Below are positions 1-9,400 of a stretch of 17,371 bases of DNA, piece after piece; position 1 is the stretch's first letter, and each line of letters opens with the position of its first letter. Source of the stretch: JBEKIK01 sp050013075 (GTDB taxonomy: Bacteria > Planctomycetota > Planctomycetia > Pirellulales > Thermoguttaceae); the NCBI GenBank assembly GCA_050013075.1, contig JBEKFZ010000089.1, positions 1-17,371 on the forward strand. The letters run 5' to 3'. A program made the translations under genes and the position numbers. The notes below the pieces were generated by a model, which was not told the DNA's origin, ran no database searches, and saw nothing but the letters and a program-made list of their open reading frames with translations.

Positions 1-1
1 A

Positions 2-142
2 GTCCAGATACCAGAGATTGCGAAAAAGGCCGATGAATTGGGCGGTAGTCTCACGGGTGTTTTCGTCGATCCCGGCTCATCCGGCAAGAAGACCGCTATC
101 CTTGATCGCCCCGCCGGCACGGGTAGAAGAGGTTCTGATTGA
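2..142 (+). CDS. possible 3' end of an unrecognised gene, cut by window edge
   Basis: One frame is open from the first bases of the window to a TGA at 140-142, giving 46 residues. The composition is protein-like, with a lysine/glutamate-rich stretch followed by GGSLTGVFVDPGSSGKK. It could be the C-terminal end of a gene starting before the window. I do not recognise the family. An open stretch this short can occur by chance, and the flanking DNA up to 830 is decayed, so it may be a remnant or not coding at all. Positions 143-310 hold nothing I can identify. Confidence 0.25.
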   Translation, partial: VQIPEIAKKADELGGSLTGVFVDPGSSGKKTAILDRPAGTGRRGSD

Positions 143-310
143 CGAGATGGCGTTTTCGGACTTTTTCTGCTCGAAGAGAATTCTGAATAAGACAACGGTG
201 GCCATATTGCGGAATTCGAACCATTATCGGAACATGAGAGCCTGGGCCGTCCATCCCCTGATTGCGGTGCATCTGGGATCGCAGCCAGCTTTGCGGCGGC
301 CCTCGCCTTA

Positions 311-830
311 TGTCCGAATTCTGCTGCCTGTTAACTGGCCAATCGCTTGGCGTTGATCGCCGAAGGCGCGGACAACGCCATCCCGGGCGTGCGACTCGAT
401 CCCTTCAATATGGCGGCGGCAGGCGTCGAAGTTCCGCTCGACGATCCGCTTGTCATCGTAGTAAAGGTAGTTGCGCCAAGTCAGGGTCTCTGCGGAGCCG
501 CCTCAGGCCGGCCCCCCACCGCCGCTCTTGTATTGCGGAGCGGTGTGCGGCATGTAGCCGGTTGTCGGATCCGCGCCATCGCACCAGTCGGTGGCCCATT
601 TCTCATAGAAGGCGGGCATCCAGAAATTCATGATGCAACTTTCGACGGAGACCTGGCCGTCGCCGTAACCTAGGCGTTCCCGGTGGGGACAGTCCAACGT
701 GTACCCGCCCTGGCTGAGGCACCGAATCGTCCAGAGGTTGACGCGATGCATGCGATTGAGCAACTCACTGGAACACTCGAATCCGCCGCGAGTCTACCAG
801 TCGGCGCCGATGAGCAGCGCGTGGGCGTCC
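311..830 (-). pseudogene. GH78 alpha-L-rhamnosidase fragment, two internal stops
   Basis: On the minus strand, one frame carries the start of a GH78 catalytic (alpha/alpha)6 barrel. It reads GGFECSSELLNR, then LWTIRCLSQGGYTLDCPHRE with the D-x4-E acidic motif and a following GDGQ, then FYEKWATDW, MPHTAPQYKSGGGGPA and LTWRNYLYYDDKRI. Intact enzymes of this family remove terminal L-rhamnose from plant or algal polysaccharides and are often exported. Two stops lie in the homologous stretch. TAG at 794-796 precedes the FECS motif. TGA at 503-505 falls where relatives have Trp in GGPAWGG. Homology fades after about 370, and the frame closes with TAA at 308-310. The N-terminal part is missing because IS66-derived DNA starts at about 830-855. 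The family call is firm, the exact ends are approximate, and it is surely non-functional. Confidence 0.82.
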
Positions 831-839
831 GCGACGGCC

Positions 840-1859
840 GGAGGCACGGTGAAGCGCTGGCTGTCGCGGGCGCTGTTGTGCGGGCTGCTGGGGCGGACGG
901 CCCTGGTGCTGCGGCCGCTGGAACGGCTGATTCGCCAACAGGTGCTCAAAAGTGTGGCGGTCAACGCGGACGAAACGCCGGTGCGAATGCTGAAGCCCGG
1001 ATGGGGCAAGACGATCACGGGATACTTGAGCGGGTACGCGGGCGATGCAGACCATCCTTTTGTGTTCTACGATTTTCGCCCCAGCCGCAGCCGAGATGGC
1101 CCGGAAGAAGTGTTGGCGACCTATCGCGGTTATCTTCAGACGGACGGTTACTCGGTCTACACGTCGCTGGTAAAGGCATCTGCCGGCCGACTGGTGGACG
1201 TGGCGTGCTGGGCTCATGGTCGCCGGGGCTTCGAGGAAGCGATTCCGGCGACGAGCCATCCGCTGGTCCACGAGGCGATGGTTTGGATATAGCAACTCTA
1301 CGACCTGGAGGATCGTGCGCGGGAGATGTCCGCGGATAATCGCCGAGCATTGCGTCAGGCGGAAGCGCTGCCGATCCTTGCGCGGATGAAGGCCCGTTTT
1401 GAGGAGGTGCGGCCGACGTTGCGTCCCAAGCCGAAGCTGGCCGAGGCAGTCGATTACATACTCGCCCGTTGGGGGGCGTTCATCCGGTACACTTGTAACG
1501 GAAGGATTCCGATAGACAATAACGTGATCGAGGGGCTTCTGCGCCCGGTCGCAATCGGAAGAAAGAATTACCTATTTTTCGGAAGTGAGAAGGGGGGCAA
1601 AAAGGCGGCGACGCTGTAAACGCTGGTCCAAAGCGCCCGGCGGAACTGCGTGGACGTGTGGCCGTACCTCACTGACGTCCTGCGTCGCCTTCCGGCCGTC
1701 CCGCCTGGCGATACGGAGGCCATGAAGGCTCTGCTGCCGGATCGCTGGGTGGCGGCACATCCCGAGCATCGGCTTGAGCAGCGGGAAGAAGAGTCGCACG
1801 AAGCACAGGACCGTCGTCGCCGCAAACGGGCCGCCCGCCGTGCCGTCACCGCCTCGTGA
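840..1859 (+). pseudogene. IS66-family transposase (TnpC), 5'-truncated, two in-frame stops
   Basis: A single frame carries the catalytic half of an IS66 TnpC DDE transposase. The first Asp is in NADETPV (codon 969-971), the second in TDGYSVY (1143-1145). The CWAHGRRGFEEA motif follows, then DNNVIEGLLRP with the Glu at 1530-1532, and the family's C-terminal segment (FGSEKGGKKAATL, then WPYLTDVLRRLP). The frame is interrupted by TAG at 1290-1292, where a Gln codon would suit, and TAA at 1617-1619, where relatives usually have Tyr or another aromatic. Homology resumes in the same frame after each stop, so these are point nonsense changes. The N-terminal coiled-coil and zinc-binding region is absent. 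Upstream DNA belongs to the antisense rhamnosidase remnant, so an apparent start at 699 is chimeric. No partner tnpA/tnpB or clear terminal inverted repeats are visible. Confidence 0.9.
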
Positions 1860-2667
1860 GCCCTGGTAGTTCTTTGGCGGTCACAGGCATTCAGCCTACC
1901 ACGGCATGCAAGGCTGGCGATTTATTGACGGTAACCAATATCCGGCCGATGCGGGCATCGCCGAAAACAACAATGCCAACATGGCGATAATGCCGACCAA
2001 CCATAGGCCGCGCCACTGGCACCAAAATGGAGTTTCTAAAAAAAGTCGTGCATGACACACCTTGCTCATTGTAATATTCATGGCAATTTTTTCTGGATTT
2101 AGCGATGATTTAATTATGAATGATTAAAGACTGCTTGCCACTCGAAATCAAAAGGACACCCGGAATGCGCATCACGACATCCGGCTGATTACGGGAAGAT
2201 GAAAGAATGCACCCGGTGCGACTATGAAAGGAAACCGATTGGGTTTCTTAAACCAGATGCTTAAGCTGCCTCTTGTGTTGTACTTGAGAATTCGTAAACG
2301 AAGTTAGGCGTCGAAAGATCAATGGTAACTTCTCGCCGCGTTTGCTAGCGAGCGAAATATTACCAACGATATGGGTGAGTATAATCCTTTTCCATCAGAT
2401 TACAGGCTTTTCACCCCGAAATGGCGTTTTTTCGTGAGTTTCTAGGGGAGTACATCGAATAACGGGGAGTTCGTATGTCCAACAATAAGCCTAATGTGCG
2501 AGACAGATATGGACTGAACTGAGAATAAAGGCGCGGTGCTGATGGCCTCGATCAGGGCCGCCATAGTGGGTGGCATCATCTTTATTAACCGACTGGGAAT
2601 GATGCTGCAGTGGTGGTGAAAACAGTTTTCCGCAATCAGTTTTCAGTTTATTTTTTAATCTTGTGTA
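1860..2667. other. gene-poor, AT-rich intergenic stretch
   Basis: Apart from the doubtful minus-strand fragment at 1896-2081, I see no convincing gene here. Frames are short, stops are frequent in all six, and base composition is more AT-rich than in the flanking coding DNA. No tRNA-like cloverleaf and no strong terminator were found by eye. A small inverted repeat, GAAAACAGTTTTC, lies near 2618-2630. Confidence 0.5.
1896..2081 (-). other. possible decayed signal-peptide-like N-terminal fragment
   Basis: On the minus strand a 61-codon frame begins ATG at 2081. It contains a basic/aromatic lead, then LWLVGIIAMLALLFSAMPASA, which looks like a Sec signal peptide with an A-x-A cleavage site, followed by only about 15 residues before a TAG. 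No good ribosome binding site precedes it. It ends about 40 bp from the IS66 remnant, so it could be the 5' end of an exported-protein gene cut by that element. The opposite strand is also open here, so this may be chance. No function can be assigned. Confidence 0.2.
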
Positions 2668-2696
2668 TAGACAAGCGGGTCGGTTCATGGTAAAAT
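2668..2696 (+). promoter_or_regulatory. sigma-70-like promoter candidate for the PEP-CTERM gene
   Basis: TAGACA at 2668-2673 (5/6 match to TTGACA) is followed by exactly 17 bp and then TAAAAT at 2691-2696 (5/6 match to TATAAT). It is the best such pair upstream of the PEP-CTERM gene. Transcription would begin near 2703, giving a leader of about 195 nt. Planctomycete promoters are less well characterised than those of Proteobacteria, so this is an inference from consensus only. Confidence 0.4.
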
Positions 2697-2799
2697 ATGA
2701 AAATACTACTAATAGAGTAAACAATTCGCGAAAATCTGCCTAGATTCATATTACCCCGGTCAGTTAATTGCGAGGCAGCGTTAGTTACCATTTTTAAAG

Positions 2800-2820
2800 C
2801 CCCAAACGTCTTATTTGGGG
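2800..2820 (+). promoter_or_regulatory. leader hairpin upstream of the PEP-CTERM gene
   Basis: CCCCAAA (2800-2806) and TTTGGGG (2814-2820) form a perfect 7-bp stem with a 7-nt loop, ending 78 nt before the ATG. No U-run follows, so it is not an intrinsic terminator by itself. It may be an RNA structural element in the leader. Confidence 0.4.
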
Positions 2821-2886
2821 TCGTACCGGGTGGACTTTTCTAAAAGATCTTTTTGGAAAAGATTGCACGCTAATTTATTTCTCCTT

Positions 2887-2893
2887 AGGAGGA
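2887..2893 (+). promoter_or_regulatory. ribosome binding site fixing the start at 2899
   Basis: AGGAGGA lies 5 nt before ATG 2899, near-ideal spacing. This selects that start over the in-frame TTG at 2815. The site is also the 3' arm of a small hairpin (TTCTCC, loop TTA, GGAGGA, one G-U pair) that could partly occlude it. Confidence 0.8.
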
Positions 2894-2898
2894 CAACG

Positions 2899-4083
2899 AT
2901 GAAACAAATGACTAGATTTACATTGTTTGTGTTACTTTCCACTTTAATAGCCGGTGCTCAACTTGTATTTACGGAACAGGCGTCTTCCGCTGCTTTCACG
3001 CCCGGCGACTTGGTGGTCTATCGCGTCGGCGACGGCACATCAGGATCTTCGGGCGCTTCGGCAGCTATATTTTTAGACGAGTTCACGACCGGCGGCACTT
3101 GGGTGCAACCGATCGCGGTTCCAACGACCGGCGCCAACATGATGAGCGCCAGTCTGACGGCGACTTCGGAAGGACTTATAAGTCTTTCCAGCGACGGCAA
3201 TTACTTGATGTTCACCGGCTATCGCGCGGCGCCGAACACAGCAAACGTAGCCGGCACCGATGCCAGCCTGATTCCCAGAGTAGTGGCCAGTATCGACGCC
3301 TCGGGCAACATAGCCACCAGAAATCTTGGAGCAACCACATTTAGCGGAAACAACATTCGCAGCGCTACAAGCACAAACGGTTCGGATGTATGGGTTTCGG
3401 GAGTAGCCAGCGGCACAGGAATCGGAGGAGTATTTTACTTGTCCTTTGGCGGGACCGGAGAAACACAACTAGCCGCGAGTCCCAACGACGCGAGACAAGC
3501 GGCAATCTATAACAGCCAGCTTTATATATCGTCGGACAAAGGGACGAACACTTTCAAAGGCATTGATATCATTGGTTCCGGTCTTCCAACAACCGGCGGG
3601 CAGACAGTGCTCCGTCTTTCGGGATTGACCGATGCGTCGGATCCCAGCGACTTTAGTTTCTTTATGGCCGATTTGAATCCGGGCGTGTCCGGCTTGGATA
3701 CCATGTATATTTCCGACGATGATAAAACTGCCGGCGGCTTGTTTAAATATTCCTTGGTCAACGGAAACTGGGTGTTAACCGGCTCAAAGGCGGTTGGCAA
3801 CAATAATAAATATCGTGGTCTAACGGGCACTGTTTCAGGCGGCACGGTGACGCTTTATGCCACGCGAAAAGACGGGGCAGAATTGGCCTCGCTTGTCGAT
3901 ACCAATGGATATAACGCATCCATTTCCGGTTCGTTTAATCTTATAGCTACCGCCGGCGCGAACACCGCGTTTCGCGGCGTGGCTTTTGCCCCGGTGCCTG
4001 AACCATCGGCAATTATTGTGTTTTTCTCCGGTATTTTCACGTTCCTGGGTTACTTGCGGATGCGGCGGAAACACAATGGTTAG
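2899..4083 (+). CDS. PEP-CTERM sorting domain-containing exported protein
   Basis: The protein has 394 residues. It opens with a Sec signal peptide (MKQMTRFTLFVLLSTLIAGA, cleavage probably soon after) and ends with a canonical PEP-CTERM tripartite signal: VPEPSA, a hydrophobic helix (IIVFFSGIFTFLGYL) and a basic tail (RMRRKHNG). In known systems exosortase cleaves at the PEP motif during export to the cell surface or exopolysaccharide matrix. The body (about residues 35-365) is rich in Gly, Thr, Ser and Asn with repeated short beta-strand patterns such as LVVYRVGDG, SDGNYLMFTGY and AFRGVAFAP, and suggests a beta-propeller-like fold. No catalytic motif is seen. The start at 2899 is set by the ribosome binding site. 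The gene is monocistronic, with its own promoter candidate and a strong terminator. No exosortase is in the window. The specific substrate or partner is unknown. Confidence 0.92.
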   Translation: MKQMTRFTLFVLLSTLIAGAQLVFTEQASSAAFTPGDLVVYRVGDGTSGSSGASAAIFLDEFTTGGTWVQPIAVPTTGANMMSASLTATSEGLISLSSDGNYLMFTGYRAAPNTANVAGTDASLIPRVVASIDASGNIATRNLGATTFSGNNIRSATSTNGSDVWVSGVASGTGIGGVFYLSFGGTGETQLAASPNDARQAAIYNSQLYISSDKGTNTFKGIDIIGSGLPTTGGQTVLRLSGLTDASDPSDFSFFMADLNPGVSGLDTMYISDDDKTAGGLFKYSLVNGNWVLTGSKAVGNNNKYRGLTGTVSGGTVTLYATRKDGAELASLVDTNGYNASISGSFNLIATAGANTAFRGVAFAPVPEPSAIIVFFSGIFTFLGYLRMRRKHNG

Positions 4084-4112
4084 GAAAGACGTTTAGAAAG
4101 AAACATGCGTTT

Positions 4113-4140
4113 GGGCCATCTTTGAAGATGGCCCTTTTTT
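4113..4140 (+). terminator. rho-independent terminator of the PEP-CTERM gene
   Basis: GGGCCATCTT and AAGATGGCCC (4113-4134) form a perfect GC-rich stem with a 2-4 nt loop, followed at once by six T (4135-4140). It lies 29 bp after the PEP-CTERM stop codon. Confidence 0.94.
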
Positions 4141-4541
4141 GTCGGGAAAACAAGTGATAGAATCAACTTGAAAATCTTTTAACGCGGAGGTAGTGTTTGT
4201 CAATCTGCGCACATTTGATTTTAGGTAGTCCTTAGTCTGATAGAGAGTCCTCCCCTGCTCCCCCTAGGCAGCGATTTTTCTGGGCCAGTTCATTAGCCTG
4301 GTTCCTCGGCAGTTCCTTCATTTTAATCCCTCCATCCCGTCACAAACACTCCCTGGTAGTCTAATAAAATATGGCGTCACAATCAACAATATACCTCTTT
4401 ATACTTATATTTTATAAGGATTAATCATTAAAATACCTCCATATTTAAATTGACCTTATCGGTCATTTGTGTTGTCTTCTGGGCTGCGGGCTCGCACCAT
4501 TTGTGGCCCATCGTACTACTGCGTTTATGGAGGAGGCAGTC
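4141..4541. other. AT-rich intergenic stretch before the second transposase remnant
   Basis: No gene is apparent. The segment 4360-4450 is strongly AT-rich. A short inverted repeat, TGACC-TTATC-GGTCA, lies at 4451-4465. The left end of the following mobile element should fall in this region, but I cannot define terminal inverted repeats by eye. Confidence 0.4.
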
Positions 4542-5770
4542 ATGGCACAATTCGATCCGAAAAATCAAGCTCTAGTCGGGGCAAGTGGACTTTTGCCAGT
4601 GCGTGCGGATGATGAAATCACGCGTAAGCTGACCATGTTGATCGAAGGCGAATGCGAAGGATTAGGACCCATTCAAGCCGCAAAGAAGTTCGGCTTCAGC
4701 AAGCAACGCTACTTTCAGTTGCGGGCTGTTTTTGTCGAACTGGGTGCTTAGGCACTCCAAAGTCAAAAACGCGGCCCGAAGACTCATTACCGTCGAACGG
4801 CCGAGATTGTCCGCCAAGTAATCCGACACAGATTTCTCGACCCTGAGGCTTCGGCCGAAGTTATTGCCCAGAAACTGTGCCAGAGCGGCTGGGAGATCAG
4901 TATTCGCAGTGTGCAACGGGTTATCGAAGAGTTCGGCCTTCAAAAAAAACTTTATCAGTATCGGCCGACAACTGAGTTGAAAATCGAGACCCAGCGGACC
5001 AAGAAACGCACCCGCGTCGAATCCTGTGATCCGGCCAGCGTGGAGCGTGGCGTTCGACAACTTCTCGCCGATAAGGTCTCCGGCAACCTCATCGGCCTTT
5101 GGCTTCTGATCCCCGAACACCTACGACTGGGCACATGGGATTTGCTTTGCGGCTGGAGCGGCCAATCTGGTGGAGGCATTGAGCCTCGCTTGGCGTTGCA
5201 GTTAGTCCACGAGGCCACTTTGTGCATCACTGGCGCACGCCAGCAACGTGTCCTCAGCCAACGAGGATTTGAGTTAGCCCACAGGCTTCCTTTTGTCGCC
5301 AGCGACGTGGCGGTTCACTCCTTGCTGGCCGAGCACACCGTGGCCGAGACCCAGAGGTTGCAAATCGCCTTGGGACGCATTCGCCGGGCTTCTGGCGATT
5401 TCATCGAAAAACTGCTGGCGATCGCCCCCCATCGCATTCAAAGCTATAGCAAACGGCAGATGCGCCGTTACCGTGATGACCAGAGGTCTCGTCCGTTAAA
5501 GTGGCGCAGACGTTCTTCGTCCTCGATCCCGACACCCATCAACCCGTCTGCTTTACCACGGCCACCTCGGCATAGACCGCGACCACAGCCGCGATGGAGT
5601 TATTGGGATTGGCGGCAGAAATCATCTCTCCCCAGCCCGGGCAAACGCTGGTGTTGTCCGAAAGCCGGATGCGGGAAATCTGCACGTCCGGTTTGATGAG
5701 CGGGAGGTGGAAACGGAGCATGGCAGACGGTTATTGCGCCACAAACGGGGAAACCCTGAAACTGAAGTAA
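4542..5770 (+). pseudogene. helix-turn-helix transposase-like gene, split by an amber codon and a frameshift
   Basis: ATG 4542 has a strong ribosome binding site (GGAGGAGG, 5 nt upstream). Residues 1-69 contain a helix-turn-helix (IQAAKKFGFSKQRYFQLRAV) and end at TAG 4749-4751. The same frame continues without a gap into QKRGPKTHYRRTAEIVRQVI, a second winged-helix-like segment (EISIRSVQRVIEEFGLQKKL) and a region with IPEHLRLGTWDLLCGWSG. Between about 5478 and 5495 the reading frame shifts. FFVLDPDTHQPVCFTTATSA then appears in another frame, is stopped by TAG 5573-5575, and resumes with MELLGLAAEIISPQPGQTLV up to TAA 5768-5770. Tandem HTH domains followed by a DPDT-type segment suit a DDE-type transposase of an uncharacterised family. 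I cannot name the IS family. At least three lesions make this a decayed copy. Confidence 0.72.
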
Positions 5771-5838
5771 GCCGAAGCCTAAACCACCGCGCCACCTCTC
5801 GACTCTACCCCCTTTTTCGGCACACCTTTTCAATCCCG

Positions 5839-6159
5839 TCAAACGGTGCCTGCGAGGAATATGGGACGAAAGCGGACTTGTCTGGTAGAGATGCACACAT
5901 GATCAATGCTCTCCACATTGATGCCATAGCGACTCGCAACCAGTTTAATCTGTCCAGATGCCACCGGAACATTGATCATAACTTCATAAATATTTTGGCC
6001 ATGGTCATATACTGGCATGGGGGCACTGTAATTGTTTTCGAACCACCTCAAGGCTAATTGGATTCGCTCTTTGGGGCCCTCGAATACAATTACCGTAAAT
6101 GAGTCATCAATCGGATCCCCGTCTTCGCCGACGCGGAATGGATCACGCTGATTCTTGGA
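5839..6159 (-). pseudogene. coding-like minus-strand fragment of unknown function, 5' end missing
   Basis: On the minus strand a frame is open from just after a TGA (6160-6162) down to TGA 5839-5841, about 107 codons. The product reads like real protein: FRVGEDGDPIDDSFTVIVFE, then RWFENNYSAPMPVYDHGQNI and a C-terminal VASRYGINVESIDHVCISTR. No ATG lies near the start of the open stretch and no ribosome binding site is visible. The frame therefore looks like the C-terminal part of a gene that lost its 5' end. I do not recognise the family. It lies between a decayed transposase and the leader of the giant gene, consistent with debris from an insertion or rearrangement. Confidence 0.35.
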
Positions 6160-6320
6160 TCAACTTTTCTGAAGGGCTATGTCCTTCAATTGGGTCATAT
6201 ATCTTTAGCCTCCATGGCTATGTATATTGTTTTAATGAGTTGCAGTGGTTCGTAGAGGAAAAAATGTGCGCGAAATGTTGAGGCAATTGTTTCCGTTTAG
6301 CTTAAAAAATGTAAAAAATG

Positions 6321-6349
6321 TTGCAATTACGCATGTTTTTGGTTAACAT
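6321..6349 (+). promoter_or_regulatory. weak sigma-70-like promoter candidate for the giant surface protein
   Basis: TTGCAA (6321-6326), a 17-bp spacer and TAACAT (6344-6349) match the consensus 4/6 at each hexamer. The leader of about 100 nt would contain a small hairpin, TTGTCC-ACGAA-GGACAA (6357-6373). The surrounding DNA is AT-rich, as expected for a promoter, but the match is modest. Confidence 0.3.
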
Positions 6350-6454
6350 AGTTAGGTTGTCCACGAAGGACAAGCTACGATATTACACAAGTTAAATCGC
6401 GGTAATCTGACGTTAGATCCTTTGCCCTAGCGCACTAGACCCAGGTAGGAAATC

Positions 6455-9400
6455 ATGTTTCGTTATTTCAGAAAACATCAAGGGCCGAAACAAGAGATAT
6501 TCCACCGGAGGAGAAGGAAATCCTCTCTTTCTTCTCACCGCCGCGACGGGCACCATGCGCAGTATGGTCGGCTGATGTTCGAAATGCTCGAACCCCGATG
6601 GTTGCTCGATGGCACAATGCTGCAAATCAGCGAGTTCATGGCCGACAATACCAAGACCCTAGCCGACGGCAATGGACAGTACCCAGATTGGATCGAGATT
6701 TACAATCCCAATGCAAACGCGGTCAATCTGGACGGGTGGCATTTAACCGACAATGCCAGCAAGCCCACAAAATGGCCCTTTCCGGCAATAACACTGCCCG
6801 CGGGCGGATATTTGGTGGTGTTTGCCTCGGGCGAAAGCACGGTGAACTATGTCGACCCGGATGGCTACTACCACACCAATTTCAAGATCGACAAAGACGG
6901 CGAATACTTGGGACTTTACCGCCCCGACGGCACGGTGGCATGCGAGTATGCTCCTCAGTTCCCTCAACAGGTCAGCGATATCTCTTACGGCATTGGCACT
7001 CAAACCACGGTAACATCGCTGGTCGCGGCCGGCGCCAGCGCCAAGGTTCTCGTACCGACCGTAGCCAACGGCGGCAGCGCGCTTGGACCGTCATGGCAAG
7101 GGGCCGCCGCCAACGAGCCTTTTAACGACGCCTCTTGGACCAGCGGCGCGACCGGAGTCGGATACTCCGGCACGACAACGCCGGTGGATGCGGCGAATCT
7201 CATACTCCGGCTCAACGCCGACTCTTCATCGGCCATCGTAACCGACACTTCCGGCGCGGGCAATAACGGTACGAACGTCAACAGCAGCGTGTCCTGGGTC
7301 GATTCGTCCGCCGATACCTCGGCCGAGCCTCTTTTGCGCCGCGGCACCATGCAATTTAACGCCTCAGAAAACGACCAGATAACCGTGGGCCCTAACTCGG
7401 CTTTTTATAACACCACATCGGGCGCGGTATCGTTTTGGATGCGGTCCGCGGGAACTGTCACCACCAGCGGCACCGAAGGCGCAGTGCTCTTCGACATGCG
7501 ATCTTCCCGGGGCTTGTCGATCCTCCAGACGGACGACGGACACGTTCGCGTCTACGCCTATGCCCAGAATAATTCCACCCCGGTTAACACTATCACCAGC
7601 AGCGCAACTGTAAGCGACAACCAGTGGCATCTAATCACGGTTGACTTCACCCAAGGCTCGGGCAGCGCTTGCTCGCTATATATCGACGGCGTTCTGGACA
7701 ATCAAGGCAACAACACCGCGGCTTGGAACTGGACTCAGACTCAAGCCATGGCGCTGGGGCAGTCCATAAGCGGAACATATTCCAAGAATTGGCGGAAGTA
7801 CAACGGCCTGTTGGACGATGTCCGCTTCTATAATGCTACTTTGACAGCCGCTCAAATCACTAGCATTTACAAAGGCGCGGACGAGGCCGTCGTTTCTTCG
7901 GACGTGAACCTGAACGTCCAGAGCCAGATGTACAACGTCAACGCCTCGACCTTCATCCGCGTTCCCTTCAACGTCACCGATCCCAACGCCTTCACGAGTC
8001 TGCTGCTGACCGTGCGGAACAACGACGGATTCGTGGCCTGGATCAATGGCGTGCAGGTGGCCTCCGAAAACGCCCCCACGTCGCTGGCTTGGAATTCGGC
8101 AGCCACGGACGTACATTCTCCGGGCCGGAGCCGGATCGTCACGATTACGGTCACATCCGGCATGCTCCGCGCGGGCACGAATATCCTCGCCATCCAGGGA
8201 TTGAACAATTCCGTATCCGATCCCAATTTTCTCATTATTCCGCAGCTCGATGGTATAACTGTGAGCAGCAGCACGCAAATGTATTTCGCCACGCCCACTC
8301 CCGGGGCGGCGAACAGCGCGGGCAAGACCGACCTCGGTCCCTTTATAACCGACGTGACCAACAGTGTCGAGCGCCCGGCTGGCGGATCTTCCAGTCAGCC
8401 GCTGACGATTACCGCTCATGTCTCGCAAAGTCTGCACCCGGTCGCTTCCGTACAACTCGCCTGGCGGATCATGTTCAATTCCGAAACGCTTGTAACCATG
8501 TACGACGACGGCCCGTCGGGCGGGCACGGAGACGCGGTGGCGGGAGACCTGACTTATAGCGCGCTGATTCCAACCACGTCGCTCACCGCCGGCCAAATGC
8601 TGCGTTGGCGGGTCATCGCCAAGGACTCGATAAATGTCCAGAGCACCGGCCCCGCCTACCTCAGTACCACCGACTCCGACCAATATTACGGCACCGTGGC
8701 CTTGGACAGCGTTTCCACCCAACTGCCAATATATTATTTCTTTGTCAACGGATACCAGACACCCACCAGCACCAGCAATGAAACCACCGTGGACACGGAC
8801 GCGGGCGCTCGGGGCGATTTTTTCTACAACAACGAACTGTACGACAACGTATTGATCCGCATCAAAGGTTATACCACTCGATATCTTTTCAAGCGCTCGC
8901 ACCGCATCGATTTCAACGACGATCATCAGTTCCTTCTGGAAGAAGGCGATCAGCGACGCGGCAGCATAGCCTTTGACGCCGAATATGTGGATCCCAGCTA
9001 TATACGGCAGTACCTGTCGATGTGGCTGTTCAACGCCTCAGGCACGCCCGCCCCCGTGGATTTCCCCGTCCGCCTGCAAATGAACGGCGATTTCTGGCAA
9101 CTCGCCTTTGTCACCGAACCTCTGGGCAAGTCATTACTTAAACGGCTGGGCCTAGATCCAGACGATGCGATGTACAGCATGGTCGGGCAATTTAAGACTT
9201 CGTACTACAGTAGCATGGCAAAAGAAACCCGCACCTGGGATACCTCCTGGGCCGACTATGACACGGTGGCCGCCGCCATCTCCAGTTCGAACACGGTTAC
9301 CCAACTCAGCCAGGCGCTGTTCGACTATTTTGACATTCCCGAGGTCATCAACTACATCGCCATGGCGCGAATCACGCAGCAGAACGACGACGTTTGGGCC

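Noticed and set aside
699..840. N-terminal part of the plus-strand frame leading into the IS66 transposase
   Set aside because: This stretch is the antisense of GH78 coding sequence (LDCPHRER and FECS motifs lie in or beside it on the minus strand), so it is not transposase.
2800..2820. Hairpin as an intrinsic terminator
   Set aside because: No T-run follows the stem, and no gene on the plus strand ends just upstream.
4451..4465. TGACC-TTATC-GGTCA as an operator or transposon end
   Set aside because: The stem is only 5 bp and I found no matching copy at the right end of the element, so it could be chance.
503..5575. Stop-codon reassignment (TAG or TGA read as sense)
   Set aside because: All three stop codons interrupt genes here and only in decayed mobile or adjacent remnants. 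The intact genes contain none and end with ordinary stops (PEP-CTERM TAG, giant gene TAA, peptidase TAG).
7676..8926. Long open frame (416 codons) on the minus strand inside the giant gene
   Set aside because: It lies wholly antisense to clearly recognisable LamG and linker sequence, shows no family resemblance and no ribosome binding site. It is a product of GC-rich codon use on the plus strand.
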